The notes under the pieces were generated by a model. It did not search any database. It was not told the origin of the DNA and was given only the letters and a program-made list of their open reading frames with translations. Position numbers and translations under genes: made by a program. From Candidatus Pantoea floridensis (lineage in GTDB: Bacteria; Pseudomonadota; Gammaproteobacteria; Enterobacterales; Enterobacteriaceae), in NCBI RefSeq assembly GCF_900215435.1, contig NZ_OCMY01000001.1, positions 3,100,001 through 3,164,000 of the forward strand: a stretch of DNA of 64,000 nucleotides. The letters are read 5' to 3'. This document shows positions 44,619-53,867 of this stretch, piece after piece (position 1 is the first letter of the stretch; every line of letters begins with the position of its first letter).

Positions 44619-46307
44619 TTAACTCAGCCGGTGCGCTGGACGCGGCGGAAAACGCAGCGTGACGCGCGTACCTTGCGTCTGCGGGGTGATCGATAGCGTA
44701 CCGGAAAGCCGTGCGGCGCGTTCTGCCATGATGGTCAGGCCGTAATGTCCCGGCGGCTCTTCAAGGCTAGGAATGCCGCAGCCATCGTCATCAATAGTCA
44801 GCAGGTGGTCCTCATCAGCGACACGCTGGTAGCGAATATGAATATTCTGCGCCTGTGCGTGGCGAATAGCATTCAACAGCGCTTCGCGTGCAATCTGCAG
44901 CACATGCACCTGCTGCTGGGCATCGAGCATTTGCAGACCGGGTTGATAATCGAACTCGATTACCGCCTGCGACTGCTCTTGCAGCGGTGCGATCATCGCC
45001 TGCATCGCCTGAACCAAATCCGCTTGTTCAATAGTCAGACGGAAGGTGGTGAGCAGCTCGCGCAGTTGCTGATAAGCTTCTGACAACGCGCGATCAAAAT
45101 CGGCAATAATCGCCTGCGCCTGGGGCTGAGTGCCATCAACATTACGTCGCAGCAGCGCCAGCTGGATGCGCAGGAAGGAGAGCGATTGGGCCAGCGAGTC
45201 GTGTAATTCGCGCGCGATGGTGGCGCGTTCTTCTATTAACAGCATCTGTTGATACTGTTTTTGCGTCTGCCAGATCCACAGCGCACGAGCCAGCATATTC
45301 GCCAGGCTCTGCATTAACTCGTCGGCCGGGGGGGCGCGGCGAGTTTGCCAGCGCAATTCACCTAAGGTCTGATCTTCCTGCATTAAGGCGAGACGCTGCC
45401 AGCTGAGGTCGTCCGCCGCCACACCCGCCTGAAACTCAATACCTTCGCTGGTAATTTGCAGCACCGTCAGCGCTTCACGGCGCTGCACCAGCCGTAGCAA
45501 ACCCTGAAACAGTTCTGGATTGGGTGGGCTACTGGTGAGGATTTGTGAGCTTTCATATAACAGTGACAGCGTGCGGTTGGCCTGAGTGAGATCTTCGGTT
45601 TTCTCCCGCACCGCGCACTCCAGCAGGCGATAGTGGGAATGCAGGCGTTCCGCCATGGTAGTAAATGCCTGCGCCAGTACGCCAAGTTCATTTGGCTGTT
45701 CCACCGGCAGGGCGGGAAAGGTGAAATTCGCCTGCTCGACAGAGTGGCTGGCGGTCACTAGCGTATTGAGAGGACGCACCACATTGCGGCGAATAAAACG
45801 AATCGTCGATAGCGCCAGCGCGACAATAGCTAAAAAGCCAAACAAACTACTGGCCGCCACCAGGTGCATTTTCAGTTCGGCGTAATGCTGCACCGCCAGC
45901 ACAAAACGGTCGATTTCGCTGACATAGCCAGCGACATGTTGCTGATAAACTTGTGCACGTTCAGGCTGCAGCGTTTGTTGCAACATCGGCCAGCTATCCC
46001 GCAGATAACGATAGCGACTGCTGACTTCCAGCGGTACCCACGGGCGTTCCAGATGTTGTAATGCCGGGGATTCCAGCGTTTGCTGGTAGAGCGCCATGTG
46101 ATGTGCCAATTGTTGCGGATCGCGCGCGCTATCCCATGCGAGACGATAAATCTGCATACGCAGCGAACCGGCAACATTTACGGCTTCAGCATCGCGCAGG
46201 CTGCTGGAGAGCGTCATCAGCGCCAGTCCGGAGGTCAACAGCGACAGCAGCACAATCATGCCCAATGCGCGGGCAATAGTGCGAGTAACGGGACGTTTCA
46301 CAATCAC
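44619..46307 (-). CDS. narQ: Nitrate/nitrite sensor histidine kinase NarQ
   Basis: NarQ senses periplasmic nitrate and nitrite and phosphorylates NarP and NarL. The 562-residue inner-membrane kinase (E. coli 566) has two membrane helices (about 12-35 and 148-168) around a four-helix sensor. The nitrate-binding P-box NVAGSLRMQIYRLAW (about residues 44-58) has its Arg in place. A HAMP domain, a GAF-like linker and the kinase follow, with the phosphoacceptor His in ARELHDSLAQSLSF and the ATP site DDGCGIP. It is transcribed together with narP. Confidence 0.96.
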   Translation of the reverse strand: MIVKRPVTRTIARALGMIVLLSLLTSGLALMTLSSSLRDAEAVNVAGSLRMQIYRLAWDSARDPQQLAHHMALYQQTLESPALQHLERPWVPLEVSSRYRYLRDSWPMLQQTLQPERAQVYQQHVAGYVSEIDRFVLAVQHYAELKMHLVAASSLFGFLAIVALALSTIRFIRRNVVRPLNTLVTASHSVEQANFTFPALPVEQPNELGVLAQAFTTMAERLHSHYRLLECAVREKTEDLTQANRTLSLLYESSQILTSSPPNPELFQGLLRLVQRREALTVLQITSEGIEFQAGVAADDLSWQRLALMQEDQTLGELRWQTRRAPPADELMQSLANMLARALWIWQTQKQYQQMLLIEERATIARELHDSLAQSLSFLRIQLALLRRNVDGTQPQAQAIIADFDRALSEAYQQLRELLTTFRLTIEQADLVQAMQAMIAPLQEQSQAVIEFDYQPGLQMLDAQQQVHVLQIAREALLNAIRHAQAQNIHIRYQRVADEDHLLTIDDDGCGIPSLEEPPGHYGLTIMAERAARLSGTLSITPQTQGTRVTLRFPPRPAHRLS

Positions 46308-46548
46308 AATAATAACCCTTTTAAGAGCGGGGGATTATAGGGCAGCAGCGCAGTGACGGCGAGGTTGATTTCGACACATCAGGTTACTTTTAGCAGAGAA
46401 AACCATTTCTCTTTACCTTTCCCTGGATAATCCGCGCTTAGCTGGCGAATTATTAAACGCCTTTACCCCATGCTCAACCTGGTTTTCATTCCCTGCGTGA
46501 TAATGAGTTTCGTAACGCTTAACCAATGGAAGACAACCGGAGCATCTC

Positions 46549-46821
46549 ATGAAGACACGTTATGCCATTCTGACCGCCGCACTGCTGGCCACCGCCAGTT
46601 TCTCGACGCTGGCGGCTGAGCCGTTAAGTGCCGCGCAAGCGCAAAACCTGCAAAGCGCAGGCACCGTTTCTATAAGCGGTGTGCGCGGTTCGCTGGATGA
46701 TGCAACGCGCCATCTGTCGCAAAAAGCGCAAGAGCAGGGTGCCAGCAGCTATCGCGTTATTGGCCTGCAAACCCCAGGTGATTCAAGCCTGTGGAGCGGT
46801 ACCGCAGAGATTTACCGTTAA
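46549..46821 (+). CDS. BhsA/McbA/YdgH-type stress protein (DUF1471)
   Basis: A 90-residue exported protein with a signal peptide (residues 1-22, ending STLAAE) and a DUF1471 domain. Typical of the family are the SISGVRGSLDDA opening and the C-terminal ASSYRVIGLQTPGDSSLWSG-TAEIYR layout. Family members such as BhsA and McbA are small periplasmic or outer-membrane proteins induced by stress and affect biofilm formation. Which member this is cannot be decided by eye. It has its own terminator and is divergent from narQ. Confidence 0.88.
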   Translation: MKTRYAILTAALLATASFSTLAAEPLSAAQAQNLQSAGTVSISGVRGSLDDATRHLSQKAQEQGASSYRVIGLQTPGDSSLWSGTAEIYR

Positions 46822-46856
46822 TTCCCTCCAGTAGTTATCCCTGTAGCCATCCCTTT

Positions 46857-46885
46857 ACCGGTCAGCCCTCTGGCCGGTTTTTTTG
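46857..46885 (+). terminator. Terminator after the DUF1471 gene
   Basis: ACCGGTCAG and CTGGCCGGT pair over nine positions with one G-T pair and are followed by seven T. Confidence 0.9.
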
Positions 46886-47099
46886 TGCACCGCGACGGAT
46901 TATTACAATTCAACTCGTGCAGCCTGGCGGTATTTTTTGCTTCGTTCTTGCAGAACGGGTAGGATTCATCGCCGTAAATTCCCGCCCCGCCACGTGACAT
47001 CGTTCCGCCGCTGTGGCACCGGGTTTTACCCCATTTCGCACCGCCATACGCAATCGTTTGGTTAGGCGGTGATTGATGGTCAGGACAAACAGGATAGCT

Positions 47100-48602
47100 A
47101 TGAAATCAATTAAAAAAACCGCAGCCGAACAACGCGCTGCGAAAAGACGCTGGCTCAACTCCCACGACAGCGGTTACCACAAAGCGATGGGTAACCGTCA
47201 GGTACAGATGATCGCCATCGGCGGTGCCATCGGTACCGGTCTGTTCCTCGGTGCTGGCGCGCGCCTGCAAATGGCCGGTCCAGCACTGGCATTGGTTTAT
47301 CTGGTGTGCGGTATATTCTCCTTCTTTATCCTCCGTGCGTTGGGCGAGTTGGTATTGCATCGTCCTTCCAGCGGCAGTTTTGTCTCTTATGCGCGTGAAT
47401 TCCTTGGGGAAAAAGCGTCTTACGTGGCAGGCTGGATGTACTTCGTAAACTGGGCAATGACCGGTATCGTCGATATCACCGCGGTCGCGCTGTATATGCA
47501 CTATTGGGGCGCGTTTGGCGATGTGCCGCAGTGGGTGTTTGCCCTTGGCGCATTGGCGATTGTCGGTACCATGAACATGATCGGCGTGAAGTGGTTTGCC
47601 GAGATGGAGTTCTGGTTCGCACTGGTGAAAGTGCTGGCTATCGTGGTGTTCCTGATCGTGGGTGTGGTGTTCCTCGGTACCGGTAAACCGCTGGACGGCA
47701 ACACCACCGGTTTCCATCTGATCACCGATAACGGCGGCTTCTTCCCGCATGGCTTGCTGCCCGCGCTGGTGCTGGTGCAGGGCGTGGTATTCGCTTTCGC
47801 CTCAATTGAGCTGGTGGGGACCGCGGCGGGAGAGTGTAAAGACCCGAAAACCATGCTGCCGAAAGCCATCAACAGCGTGATCTGGCGTATCGGCCTGTTC
47901 TACGTCGGTTCAGTCGTGCTGCTAGTGCTGCTGCTGCCGTGGAATGCCTACCAGGCGGGGCAAAGTCCGTTTGTAACGTTCTTCTCCAAGCTGGGCGTGC
48001 CTTATATCGGAAGCGTGATGAACATTGTGGTGCTGAGCGCCGCACTGTCGAGCCTGAACTCGGGCCTCTATTCCACCGGACGTATTCTGCGCTCCATGTC
48101 GATGGGCGGTTCTGCGCCACAGTTTATGTCGAAGATGAGTAAGCAGCAGGTACCGTTCGCCGGCATCCTGGTGACCATCGCCGTCTACGTCATCGGCGTG
48201 GTGCTGAACTATTACGTCCCTTCACAGGTATTTGAAATCGTTCTGAACGTGGCATCACTCGGCATCATCTCGTCGTGGGGCTTCATCGTGGTGTGCCAGA
48301 TGCGTCTGCGCAAAGCGATTAAAGAGGGCAAAGCGGAGGACGTCAGCTTCAAGCTGCCCTGGGCGCCGTTCACCTCGTGGCTAACGCTGCTGTTTCTTGT
48401 GAGCGTTTTAGTGCTGATGGCGTTCGATTATCCCAACGGCACGTACACCATTGCCTCGATTCCACTGATTGCCGTGGTGCTGATCCTTGGCTGGTTTGGC
48501 GTGCGTAAACGCGTCAATGCCGAAGCCATGAAAGAGCATGAACATCATGCTGACGATCAGGATGATGCACCGCATAAGCTGGCGGACGATAACGCGCGTT
48601 AA
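47100..48602 (+). CDS. ansP: L-asparagine permease
   Basis: AnsP imports asparagine with protons and belongs to the amino acid-polyamine-organocation family. The 500-residue protein (E. coli 499) is almost identical to E. coli AnsP over long stretches: MGNRQVQMIAIGGAIGTGLF near residue 33, and YGRILRS-like and FEIVLNVASLGI blocks further on, with 12 membrane helices. The ATG at 47100 has AGGA six bases upstream. It stands alone between terminators; the leader contains a CACCGCC/GGCGGTG inverted repeat about 30 bases before the start. Confidence 0.96.
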   Translation: MKSIKKTAAEQRAAKRRWLNSHDSGYHKAMGNRQVQMIAIGGAIGTGLFLGAGARLQMAGPALALVYLVCGIFSFFILRALGELVLHRPSSGSFVSYAREFLGEKASYVAGWMYFVNWAMTGIVDITAVALYMHYWGAFGDVPQWVFALGALAIVGTMNMIGVKWFAEMEFWFALVKVLAIVVFLIVGVVFLGTGKPLDGNTTGFHLITDNGGFFPHGLLPALVLVQGVVFAFASIELVGTAAGECKDPKTMLPKAINSVIWRIGLFYVGSVVLLVLLLPWNAYQAGQSPFVTFFSKLGVPYIGSVMNIVVLSAALSSLNSGLYSTGRILRSMSMGGSAPQFMSKMSKQQVPFAGILVTIAVYVIGVVLNYYVPSQVFEIVLNVASLGIISSWGFIVVCQMRLRKAIKEGKAEDVSFKLPWAPFTSWLTLLFLVSVLVLMAFDYPNGTYTIASIPLIAVVLILGWFGVRKRVNAEAMKEHEHHADDQDDAPHKLADDNAR

Positions 48603-48621
48603 CGTTAGCGATTCTCATCTC

Positions 48622-48646
48622 CGGGGGCCTTTTGGCCCCCGTTTTT
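48622..48646 (+). terminator. Terminator after ansP
   Basis: CGGGGGCC and GGCCCCCG pair around a TTTT loop and are followed by five T. Confidence 0.94.
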
Positions 48647-48764
48647 ATTTCAATTCCCCTTCACTTGATCCGACGTCGGGATTTACACCTTTCGGGTGAT
48701 ATAGCCCTCATTAATGTCAGGCTATTTTACGCACCATCTCTTTCTCCCCGTTTAAGGTGAACCG

Positions 48765-49235
48765 ATGGCGTTGTCGCGACGCGAACTTTTTACCGGGCAG
48801 CGCGTAGCGCCTGCTGACGGCATCCCTTTACCCTGGTGGCGGGGGGAGAGCGGTTGTGATGGCTGTGGCAAATGCGTTACGGCCTGCGAAACGCAGATCG
48901 TCCGGCTTAGCCGCGGAGAAATACCCCAGCTCGATTTTCGACAGGGCGAATGTACTTTTTGCGGCGCCTGCGCCGAAGCCTGCCCACAGCCGCTGTTCCA
49001 TGCCCGTGAAACGGAGCCCTTTTCACAGCGCATTCGCATTGATAACCGCTGCATCACTTTTCTTGGCGTCAACTGCCGCAGTTGCCAGGAGAGCTGCGAA
49101 CAGCAAGCGATTCGTTTCCACCTGATGCCCAACGGTGTCGCACAGCCTGAAACCCTGCCGCAGCATTGCACCGGCTGTGGCGCCTGCATTGCGCCTTGCC
49201 CGGTTTCAGCCACAGGATTACACCATGAACCATGA
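48765..49235 (+). CDS. napF: Ferredoxin-type protein NapF
   Basis: NapF is a cytosolic iron-sulfur protein that helps mature the catalytic subunit NapA. The 156 residues (E. coli 164) contain four cysteine clusters: CDGCGKCVTAC (near 31), CTFCGACAEAC (near 63), the divergent CRSCQESC (near 104) and CTGCGACIAPC (near 135). First gene of napFDABC, with AAGGTG seven bases upstream of the ATG. Its last codons overlap the napD start. Confidence 0.96.
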   Translation: MALSRRELFTGQRVAPADGIPLPWWRGESGCDGCGKCVTACETQIVRLSRGEIPQLDFRQGECTFCGACAEACPQPLFHARETEPFSQRIRIDNRCITFLGVNCRSCQESCEQQAIRFHLMPNGVAQPETLPQHCTGCGACIAPCPVSATGLHHEP

Positions 49236-49503
49236 AAAAAGTTGGCACGTCTGCGGCCTGGTGATTCAGGCGCGGCCTGCGTCCATACCTGCCGTAAAAG
49301 ACGCGCTGCTGGCCTTTGCAGATTGTGACATCGCGGCCGAAGACGCTGCGCGCGGCACCCTGGCCGTCACGCTCGGTGCGGCAGATAGCGCCGCCCTGCT
49401 ACGCAATATTGAAGAGAGCCGCAACATTCCCGATGTGTTGGCGGTATCGCTGGTTTATCACCAGCAAGACGAAATTGAAGAACCTTGTAAGGAAGCATCA
49501 TGA
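49225..49503 (+). CDS. napD: NapA-specific chaperone NapD
   Basis: NapD binds the twin-arginine signal peptide of NapA and holds back export until the molybdenum cofactor is inserted. The ATG at 49225 gives 92 residues (E. coli 87) beginning [17 protein letters not shown]. The ferredoxin-like fold is expected. It overlaps napF by 11 bases and napA by ATGA, a coupling that fits its role on nascent NapA. A longer upstream frame lies inside napF and is rejected. Confidence 0.95.
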   Translation: MNHEKSWHVCGLVIQARPASIPAVKDALLAFADCDIAAEDAARGTLAVTLGAADSAALLRNIEESRNIPDVLAVSLVYHQQDEIEEPCKEAS

Positions 49504-51986
49504 GCATAAGTCGTCGTGATTTTATGAAGGCCAATGCTGCGGCTGCAGCTGCAACGGCTGCAGGACTCACTATTCCCACCGTCACTAAAGCCGCGACCTC
49601 GCTGGTATCGCCGATTCGCTGGGAAAAAGCACCGTGCCGCTTCTGCGGTACCGGCTGTGGCGTGCTGGTTGGCACCCAGGATGGCCGTGTGGTGGCCTCA
49701 CAGGGCGACCCGCAGGCAGAAGTGAATCGTGGATTAAACTGCATCAAAGGCTATTTTCTGCCGAAGATCATGTATGGAAAAGATCGTCTGACTCAGCCGC
49801 TACTGCGCATGACCGACGGTAAATTTGCTAAAGACGGCGAATTCACCCCGGTGAGCTGGGATCAAGCCTTCGATATTATGGAAGAGAAGTTCAAAGCGGC
49901 GCTGAAAGCCAACGGCCCGGATTCGGTCGGCATGTTCGGGTCTGGCCAGTGGACGGTATGGGAAGGCTATGCGGCGTCCAAGCTGATGAAAGCCGGTTTC
50001 CGCACCAACAATCTCGATCCGAATGCGCGTCACTGCATGGCATCGGCGGTGGTGGGCTTTATGCGCACCTTCGGCATGGACGAGCCGATGGGGTGCTATG
50101 ACGACATTGAGCAGGCCGATGCTTTCGTGCTGTGGGGCTCCAACATGGCGGAGATGCACCCGATTCTCTGGTCGCGCATCACCGCACGCCGTCTGAGCAG
50201 TGACAATGTCAAAGTCGCGGTCTTGTCGACATACCGTCATCGCAGCTTCGAGCTGGCTGATAACGGTATGGTATTCACGCCCCAGAGCGATCTGGCGATC
50301 CTCAACTTCATTGCCAACTACATTATTAAGAACAACAAGGTCGATAAGACCTTCCTGCAGAATCACGTCACGCTGCGTAAAGGCGTCACCGATATCGGTT
50401 ACGGTTTACGTCCAACCGATCCGCGTCAGGCCTCGGCGAAAAATCCCGACAGCGGCGAATCGACGCCGATGAGCTTTGATGAGTTTGCCAAATTCGTCTC
50501 GGAATACACGGTAGAAAAAGCCAGTGCCATGAGCGGCGTTGAGCAGGATCAGCTGATCGCGCTGGCTGAGCTGTACGCCGATCCGAAAGTCAACGTGGTG
50601 TCGTACTGGACCATGGGCTTCAACCAGCATACGCGCGGCGTGTGGGCGAACAACCTGTGTTACAACCTGCACTTGCTAACCGGCAAAATCTCGCGTCCGG
50701 GCACCGGTCCATTCTCGCTCACCGGCCAGCCGTCGGCGTGCGGTACGGCACGTGAGGTGGGCACCTTCTCACACCGTTTACCGGCTGACATGGTGGTCAA
50801 CAATGACAAACACCGCGCCACGGCGGAGAAATTGTGGAAGCTGCCGCAGGGCACCGTACCGGCCAAAATCGGTTTGCATGCGGTAGCGCAGGATCGCGCG
50901 CTAAAAGATGGCAAGCTCAACGCTTATTGGGTGATGTGTAACAATAATATGCAGGCCGGGCCAAACCTGACGCAGGAGCGTATGCCAGGCTGGCGTGATG
51001 AGCGCAACTTTATCGTGGTCTCCGATCCTTACCCAACCGTGAGCGCGCTGTCAGCCGATCTGATTCTGCCAACCGCCATGTGGGTGGAGAAAGAGGGCGC
51101 CTACGGCAACGCCGAGCGTCGTACGCAATTCTGGCATCAGCAGGTGAAAGCGCCGGGCGAGGCGAAATCCGACCTATGGCAGCTGGTGAATTTCTCCAAA
51201 CGTTTCAAGGTTGCTGAAGTCTGGCCGCAAGCGCTGATCGCGCAGAATCCAGAACTGCATGATAAAACGCTGTTTGACGTGCTGTACGCCAACGGCCAGG
51301 TCAATCAGTTCCCGCTGAGCGAAGTGGCGGATGACCAGCTGAATGATGAAGCGCGCGAGTTCGGCTTCTATATCCAGAAAGGTCTGTTCGAAGAGTATGC
51401 CAGCTTTGGTCGCGGCCACGGCCACGATCTCGCGCCGTTCGATGCTTACCATCAGGCGCGCGGTCTGCGCTGGCCGGTAGTGGATGGCAAAGAGACGCGC
51501 TGGCGCTATCGCGAAGGCTACGACAGCTATGTTAAAGCTGGCGAAGGCGTGCGTTTCTACGGTAAGCCGGATGGCAAAGCGACCATTTTCGCTCTGCCAT
51601 ATGAAGCCCCGGCGGAATCACCGGACGATGAGTACGATCTGTGGTTCTGTACCGGTCGCGTGTTGGAGCATTGGCACACCGGCACCATGACGCGCCGCGT
51701 GCCGGAGCTGCATCGTGCGGTGCCGCAGGCGTTGCTTTACATGCATCCGCTGGATGCTAAAGACCGCGATTTCCGTCGCGGTGAAAAAGTGCGCGTAATG
51801 TCACGTCGTGGTGAAACCCTTGCTACCGTCGAGACGCGTGGTCGTAATCAGCCGCCAAAAGGACTGGTGTTTATGCCGTTCTTCGATGCTGGCGTGCTGG
51901 CAAATAACGTCACGCTGGACGCTACCGATCCGCTGTCGAAGCAGACCGATTACAAAAAATGCGCCGTCAAGCTGGTTAAAATTTAA
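49500..51986 (+). CDS. napA: Periplasmic nitrate reductase, catalytic subunit
   Basis: NapA reduces nitrate to nitrite in the periplasm. At 828 residues it equals the E. coli protein. It has a twin-arginine signal ([15 protein letters not shown], residues 4-18, cleaved near KAA). The [4Fe-4S] cysteines are in [12 protein letters not shown] (near residue 44) with the fourth in GLNCIKGYF. The molybdenum ligand Cys is in [10 protein letters not shown] (near 180). The two bis-MGD cofactors are bound across the remaining domains. Electrons would come from NapC through NapB. Confidence 0.98.
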   Translation: MSISRRDFMKANAAAAAATAAGLTIPTVTKAATSLVSPIRWEKAPCRFCGTGCGVLVGTQDGRVVASQGDPQAEVNRGLNCIKGYFLPKIMYGKDRLTQPLLRMTDGKFAKDGEFTPVSWDQAFDIMEEKFKAALKANGPDSVGMFGSGQWTVWEGYAASKLMKAGFRTNNLDPNARHCMASAVVGFMRTFGMDEPMGCYDDIEQADAFVLWGSNMAEMHPILWSRITARRLSSDNVKVAVLSTYRHRSFELADNGMVFTPQSDLAILNFIANYIIKNNKVDKTFLQNHVTLRKGVTDIGYGLRPTDPRQASAKNPDSGESTPMSFDEFAKFVSEYTVEKASAMSGVEQDQLIALAELYADPKVNVVSYWTMGFNQHTRGVWANNLCYNLHLLTGKISRPGTGPFSLTGQPSACGTAREVGTFSHRLPADMVVNNDKHRATAEKLWKLPQGTVPAKIGLHAVAQDRALKDGKLNAYWVMCNNNMQAGPNLTQERMPGWRDERNFIVVSDPYPTVSALSADLILPTAMWVEKEGAYGNAERRTQFWHQQVKAPGEAKSDLWQLVNFSKRFKVAEVWPQALIAQNPELHDKTLFDVLYANGQVNQFPLSEVADDQLNDEAREFGFYIQKGLFEEYASFGRGHGHDLAPFDAYHQARGLRWPVVDGKETRWRYREGYDSYVKAGEGVRFYGKPDGKATIFALPYEAPAESPDDEYDLWFCTGRVLEHWHTGTMTRRVPELHRAVPQALLYMHPLDAKDRDFRRGEKVRVMSRRGETLATVETRGRNQPPKGLVFMPFFDAGVLANNVTLDATDPLSKQTDYKKCAVKLVKI

Positions 51987-51997
51987 GGCAGGATGCA

Positions 51998-52429
51998 ATG
52001 AAACCCTTAATCACATTCGTTACGTTGGCCGCCCTGATGCTGGGCGGCACGGTTTACGCTAATAACGGCGTCGATCTTAATCAGTCACCGGAAGTGACGG
52101 CCACGCAGCAGGGCACCATTCATCAGCCCAAAGAGCAGAGCCGTAAACCCCTCAACTACGTGAACCAGCCGCCGGTGATCCCGCATAGCGTGGATGGCTA
52201 TCAGGTGACGAAAAACGTTAACCGCTGCCTGCAGTGCCACGGTACGCAGAGCTATCTCACCACCGGTGCGCCGCGCGTCAGTCCTACGCACTTCACCGAT
52301 CGCGATGGCCAGGTCAGCAGCACCGTCTCGCCGCGTCGCTATTTCTGCCTGCAGTGTCACGTGCCGCAAACCGATGCCAAACCGGTGGTAGAAAACACCT
52401 TCAAACCGGCTGACGGCTTCGGTAAGTGA
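51998..52429 (+). CDS. napB: Periplasmic nitrate reductase, dihaem cytochrome c subunit
   Basis: NapB passes electrons from NapC to NapA. The 143-residue precursor (E. coli 149) has a signal peptide (residues 1-20, ending TVYA) and two haem c motifs, CLQCHG near residue 74 and CLQCHV near residue 116. Additional histidines are available as distal ligands. It follows napA directly; napG and napH, which lie between napA and napB in E. coli, are missing. Confidence 0.97.
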   Translation: MKPLITFVTLAALMLGGTVYANNGVDLNQSPEVTATQQGTIHQPKEQSRKPLNYVNQPPVIPHSVDGYQVTKNVNRCLQCHGTQSYLTTGAPRVSPTHFTDRDGQVSSTVSPRRYFCLQCHVPQTDAKPVVENTFKPADGFGK

Positions 52430-52436
52430 GGAATAA

Positions 52437-53021
52437 ATGAAAGAGAAACTTCTGCGCATCTGGCGCTGGTGGCGACGTCCCAGCCGTCTGGCGCTGGGCA
52501 CGCTGCTGATTGCGGGTTTTGCCGGCGGGATTATTTTCTGGGGCGGTTTCAATACCGCAATGGAGATGACCAACCGCGAGCAGTTCTGTATTGGCTGCCA
52601 TGAAATGCGCAACAACGTCTATCAGGAATATATGCAGACGGTGCACTACAACAACCGCAGCGGCGTGCGTGCCACCTGTCCAGATTGCCACGTGCCGCAC
52701 GAATGGGGCCCGAAAATGCTGCGTAAGCTGCAGGCGAGTAAAGAGGTGTATGCCAAGATTTTCGGCCTGATTGATACGCCGAAGAAGTTCGAGGAGCACC
52801 GTATTGAGCTGGCACGCAATGAGTGGCGCAGGATGCAAAACAATAATTCGCAGGAGTGTCGAAACTGTCACAACTTCGATTATATGGATTTCACCGCGCA
52901 GAAAACCGTGGCGGCGAAGATGCACAGCAAGGCCATTGAAGAGGGAAAAACCTGTATCGATTGCCACAAAGGCATTGCGCACCATTTGCCGGATATGAAA
53001 GAGCAACCGAACGGTTTTTAA
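52437..53021 (+). CDS. napC: Quinol-oxidising tetrahaem cytochrome NapC
   Basis: NapC oxidises quinol at the inner membrane and reduces NapB. The 194-residue protein (E. coli 200) has one N-terminal membrane helix (about residues 18-40). Four haem motifs follow: CIGCHE (near 58), CPDCHV (near 81), CRNCHN (near 142) and CIDCHK (near 176). Last gene of napFDABC; a palindromic repeat follows. Confidence 0.97.
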   Translation: MKEKLLRIWRWWRRPSRLALGTLLIAGFAGGIIFWGGFNTAMEMTNREQFCIGCHEMRNNVYQEYMQTVHYNNRSGVRATCPDCHVPHEWGPKMLRKLQASKEVYAKIFGLIDTPKKFEEHRIELARNEWRRMQNNNSQECRNCHNFDYMDFTAQKTVAAKMHSKAIEEGKTCIDCHKGIAHHLPDMKEQPNGF

Positions 53022-53031
53022 TGGGTAAACC

Positions 53032-53097
53032 GGTCGCCATGAATGGCGACCCTACATCGGGGTACGTCTCAACGTAGGGTCGCCATTTATGGCGACC
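53032..53097. repeat. Composite palindromic repeat H (napC-nudK gap)
   Basis: GGTCGCCATGAATGGCGACC at 53032-53051, CTACA, a spacer, CGTAG, then GGTCGCCATTTATGGCGACC at 53078-53097. Both units are perfect palindromes. Confidence 0.93.
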
Positions 53098-53193
53098 TGG
53101 TTTTATCAAACGACCAACCTCACAATTCAGATAGTTTTCCCCGCCGCTTCGGCCTATTATCTCAGGCTCCCTCAAATGAGCAGTGGAGCGGCT

Positions 53194-53772
53194 ATGTCGT
53201 TAAAGATCAACATCATCAAAGATAAGTTGCTATCAGAAAACTGGTTTGTGCTGCGCAACTACACCTACGAACTCACCCGCAACAATGGCGAAGTCGTACG
53301 CCATAAACGCGAAGTTTACGACCGCGGTAATGGTGCGACCATCCTGCTGTATAACACTGAAAAGAATAGCGTTCTGCTGGTACGTCAGTTCCGCATCGCC
53401 ACCTATGTCAATGGCAATACCAGCGGCGAGCTGATTGAAACCTGTGCAGGATTACTGGATGACGATTCGCCGGAAGATTGCATTCGTAAAGAAGCGATTG
53501 AAGAGACCGGCTACCAGGTGGGGAAAGTAGAGAAGATTTTCGAAGCCTATATGTCACCGGGCGGCGTAACGGAACTGATTCACTTCTTTGCGGCAGAATA
53601 TACCGATGCGCAGCGCGCCACGACAGGCGGCGGCGTTGAGGATGAGGAGATTACCGTGCTGGAGCTGAGTTTCCCGGAAGCGTTGATGATGGTGAAAGAT
53701 GGCCGCATCCGCGACGGTAAAGCCATTATGCTGCTGCAGCACGCGCAGATCGCCGGTTGGTTGCAGGCGTAA
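53194..53772 (+). CDS. nudK: GDP-mannose pyrophosphatase NudK
   Basis: NudK is a Nudix hydrolase that splits GDP-mannose into GMP and mannose 1-phosphate. The 192-residue protein (E. coli 191) shows [18 protein letters not shown] near residue 37 and the Nudix box [22 protein letters not shown] with its REx2EE-type metal ligands (as RKEAIEETG) near residue 95. [13 protein letters not shown], a NudK signature, follows. The ATG at 53194 has GGAG at six bases; an ATG six codons upstream is an alternative. In E. coli nudK is also close to narQ. Confidence 0.95.
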   Translation: MSLKINIIKDKLLSENWFVLRNYTYELTRNNGEVVRHKREVYDRGNGATILLYNTEKNSVLLVRQFRIATYVNGNTSGELIETCAGLLDDDSPEDCIRKEAIEETGYQVGKVEKIFEAYMSPGGVTELIHFFAAEYTDAQRATTGGGVEDEEITVLELSFPEALMMVKDGRIRDGKAIMLLQHAQIAGWLQA

Positions 53773-53782
53773 ATTTCGGCCA

Positions 53783-53848
53783 GGTCGCCATTCATGGCGA
53801 CCTTACAGCGTGCGCGTTTTAATCGTAGGGTCGCCATTCATGGCGACC
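53783..53848. repeat. Composite palindromic repeat I (nudK/kinase junction)
   Basis: Two identical perfect units, GGTCGCCATTCATGGCGACC, at 53783-53802 and 53829-53848, are joined by a spacer containing GTGCGCGTTTT and CGTAG. It fills the convergent gap after nudK. Confidence 0.93.
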
Positions 53849-53867
53849 AAATCATTCACGCACGACA

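Noticed and set aside
48661..48720. FNR and NarP sites upstream of napF
   Set aside because: TTGAT at 48665 has no proper second half-site, and the TACACC...GGGTGA sequence does not fit the 7-2-7 heptamer layout. Regulation is likely but not shown by these bases.
13223..53848. CRISPR-like repetition of the palindromes
   Set aside because: Units are kilobases apart or paired with short linkers; there are no regular spacers and no cas genes.
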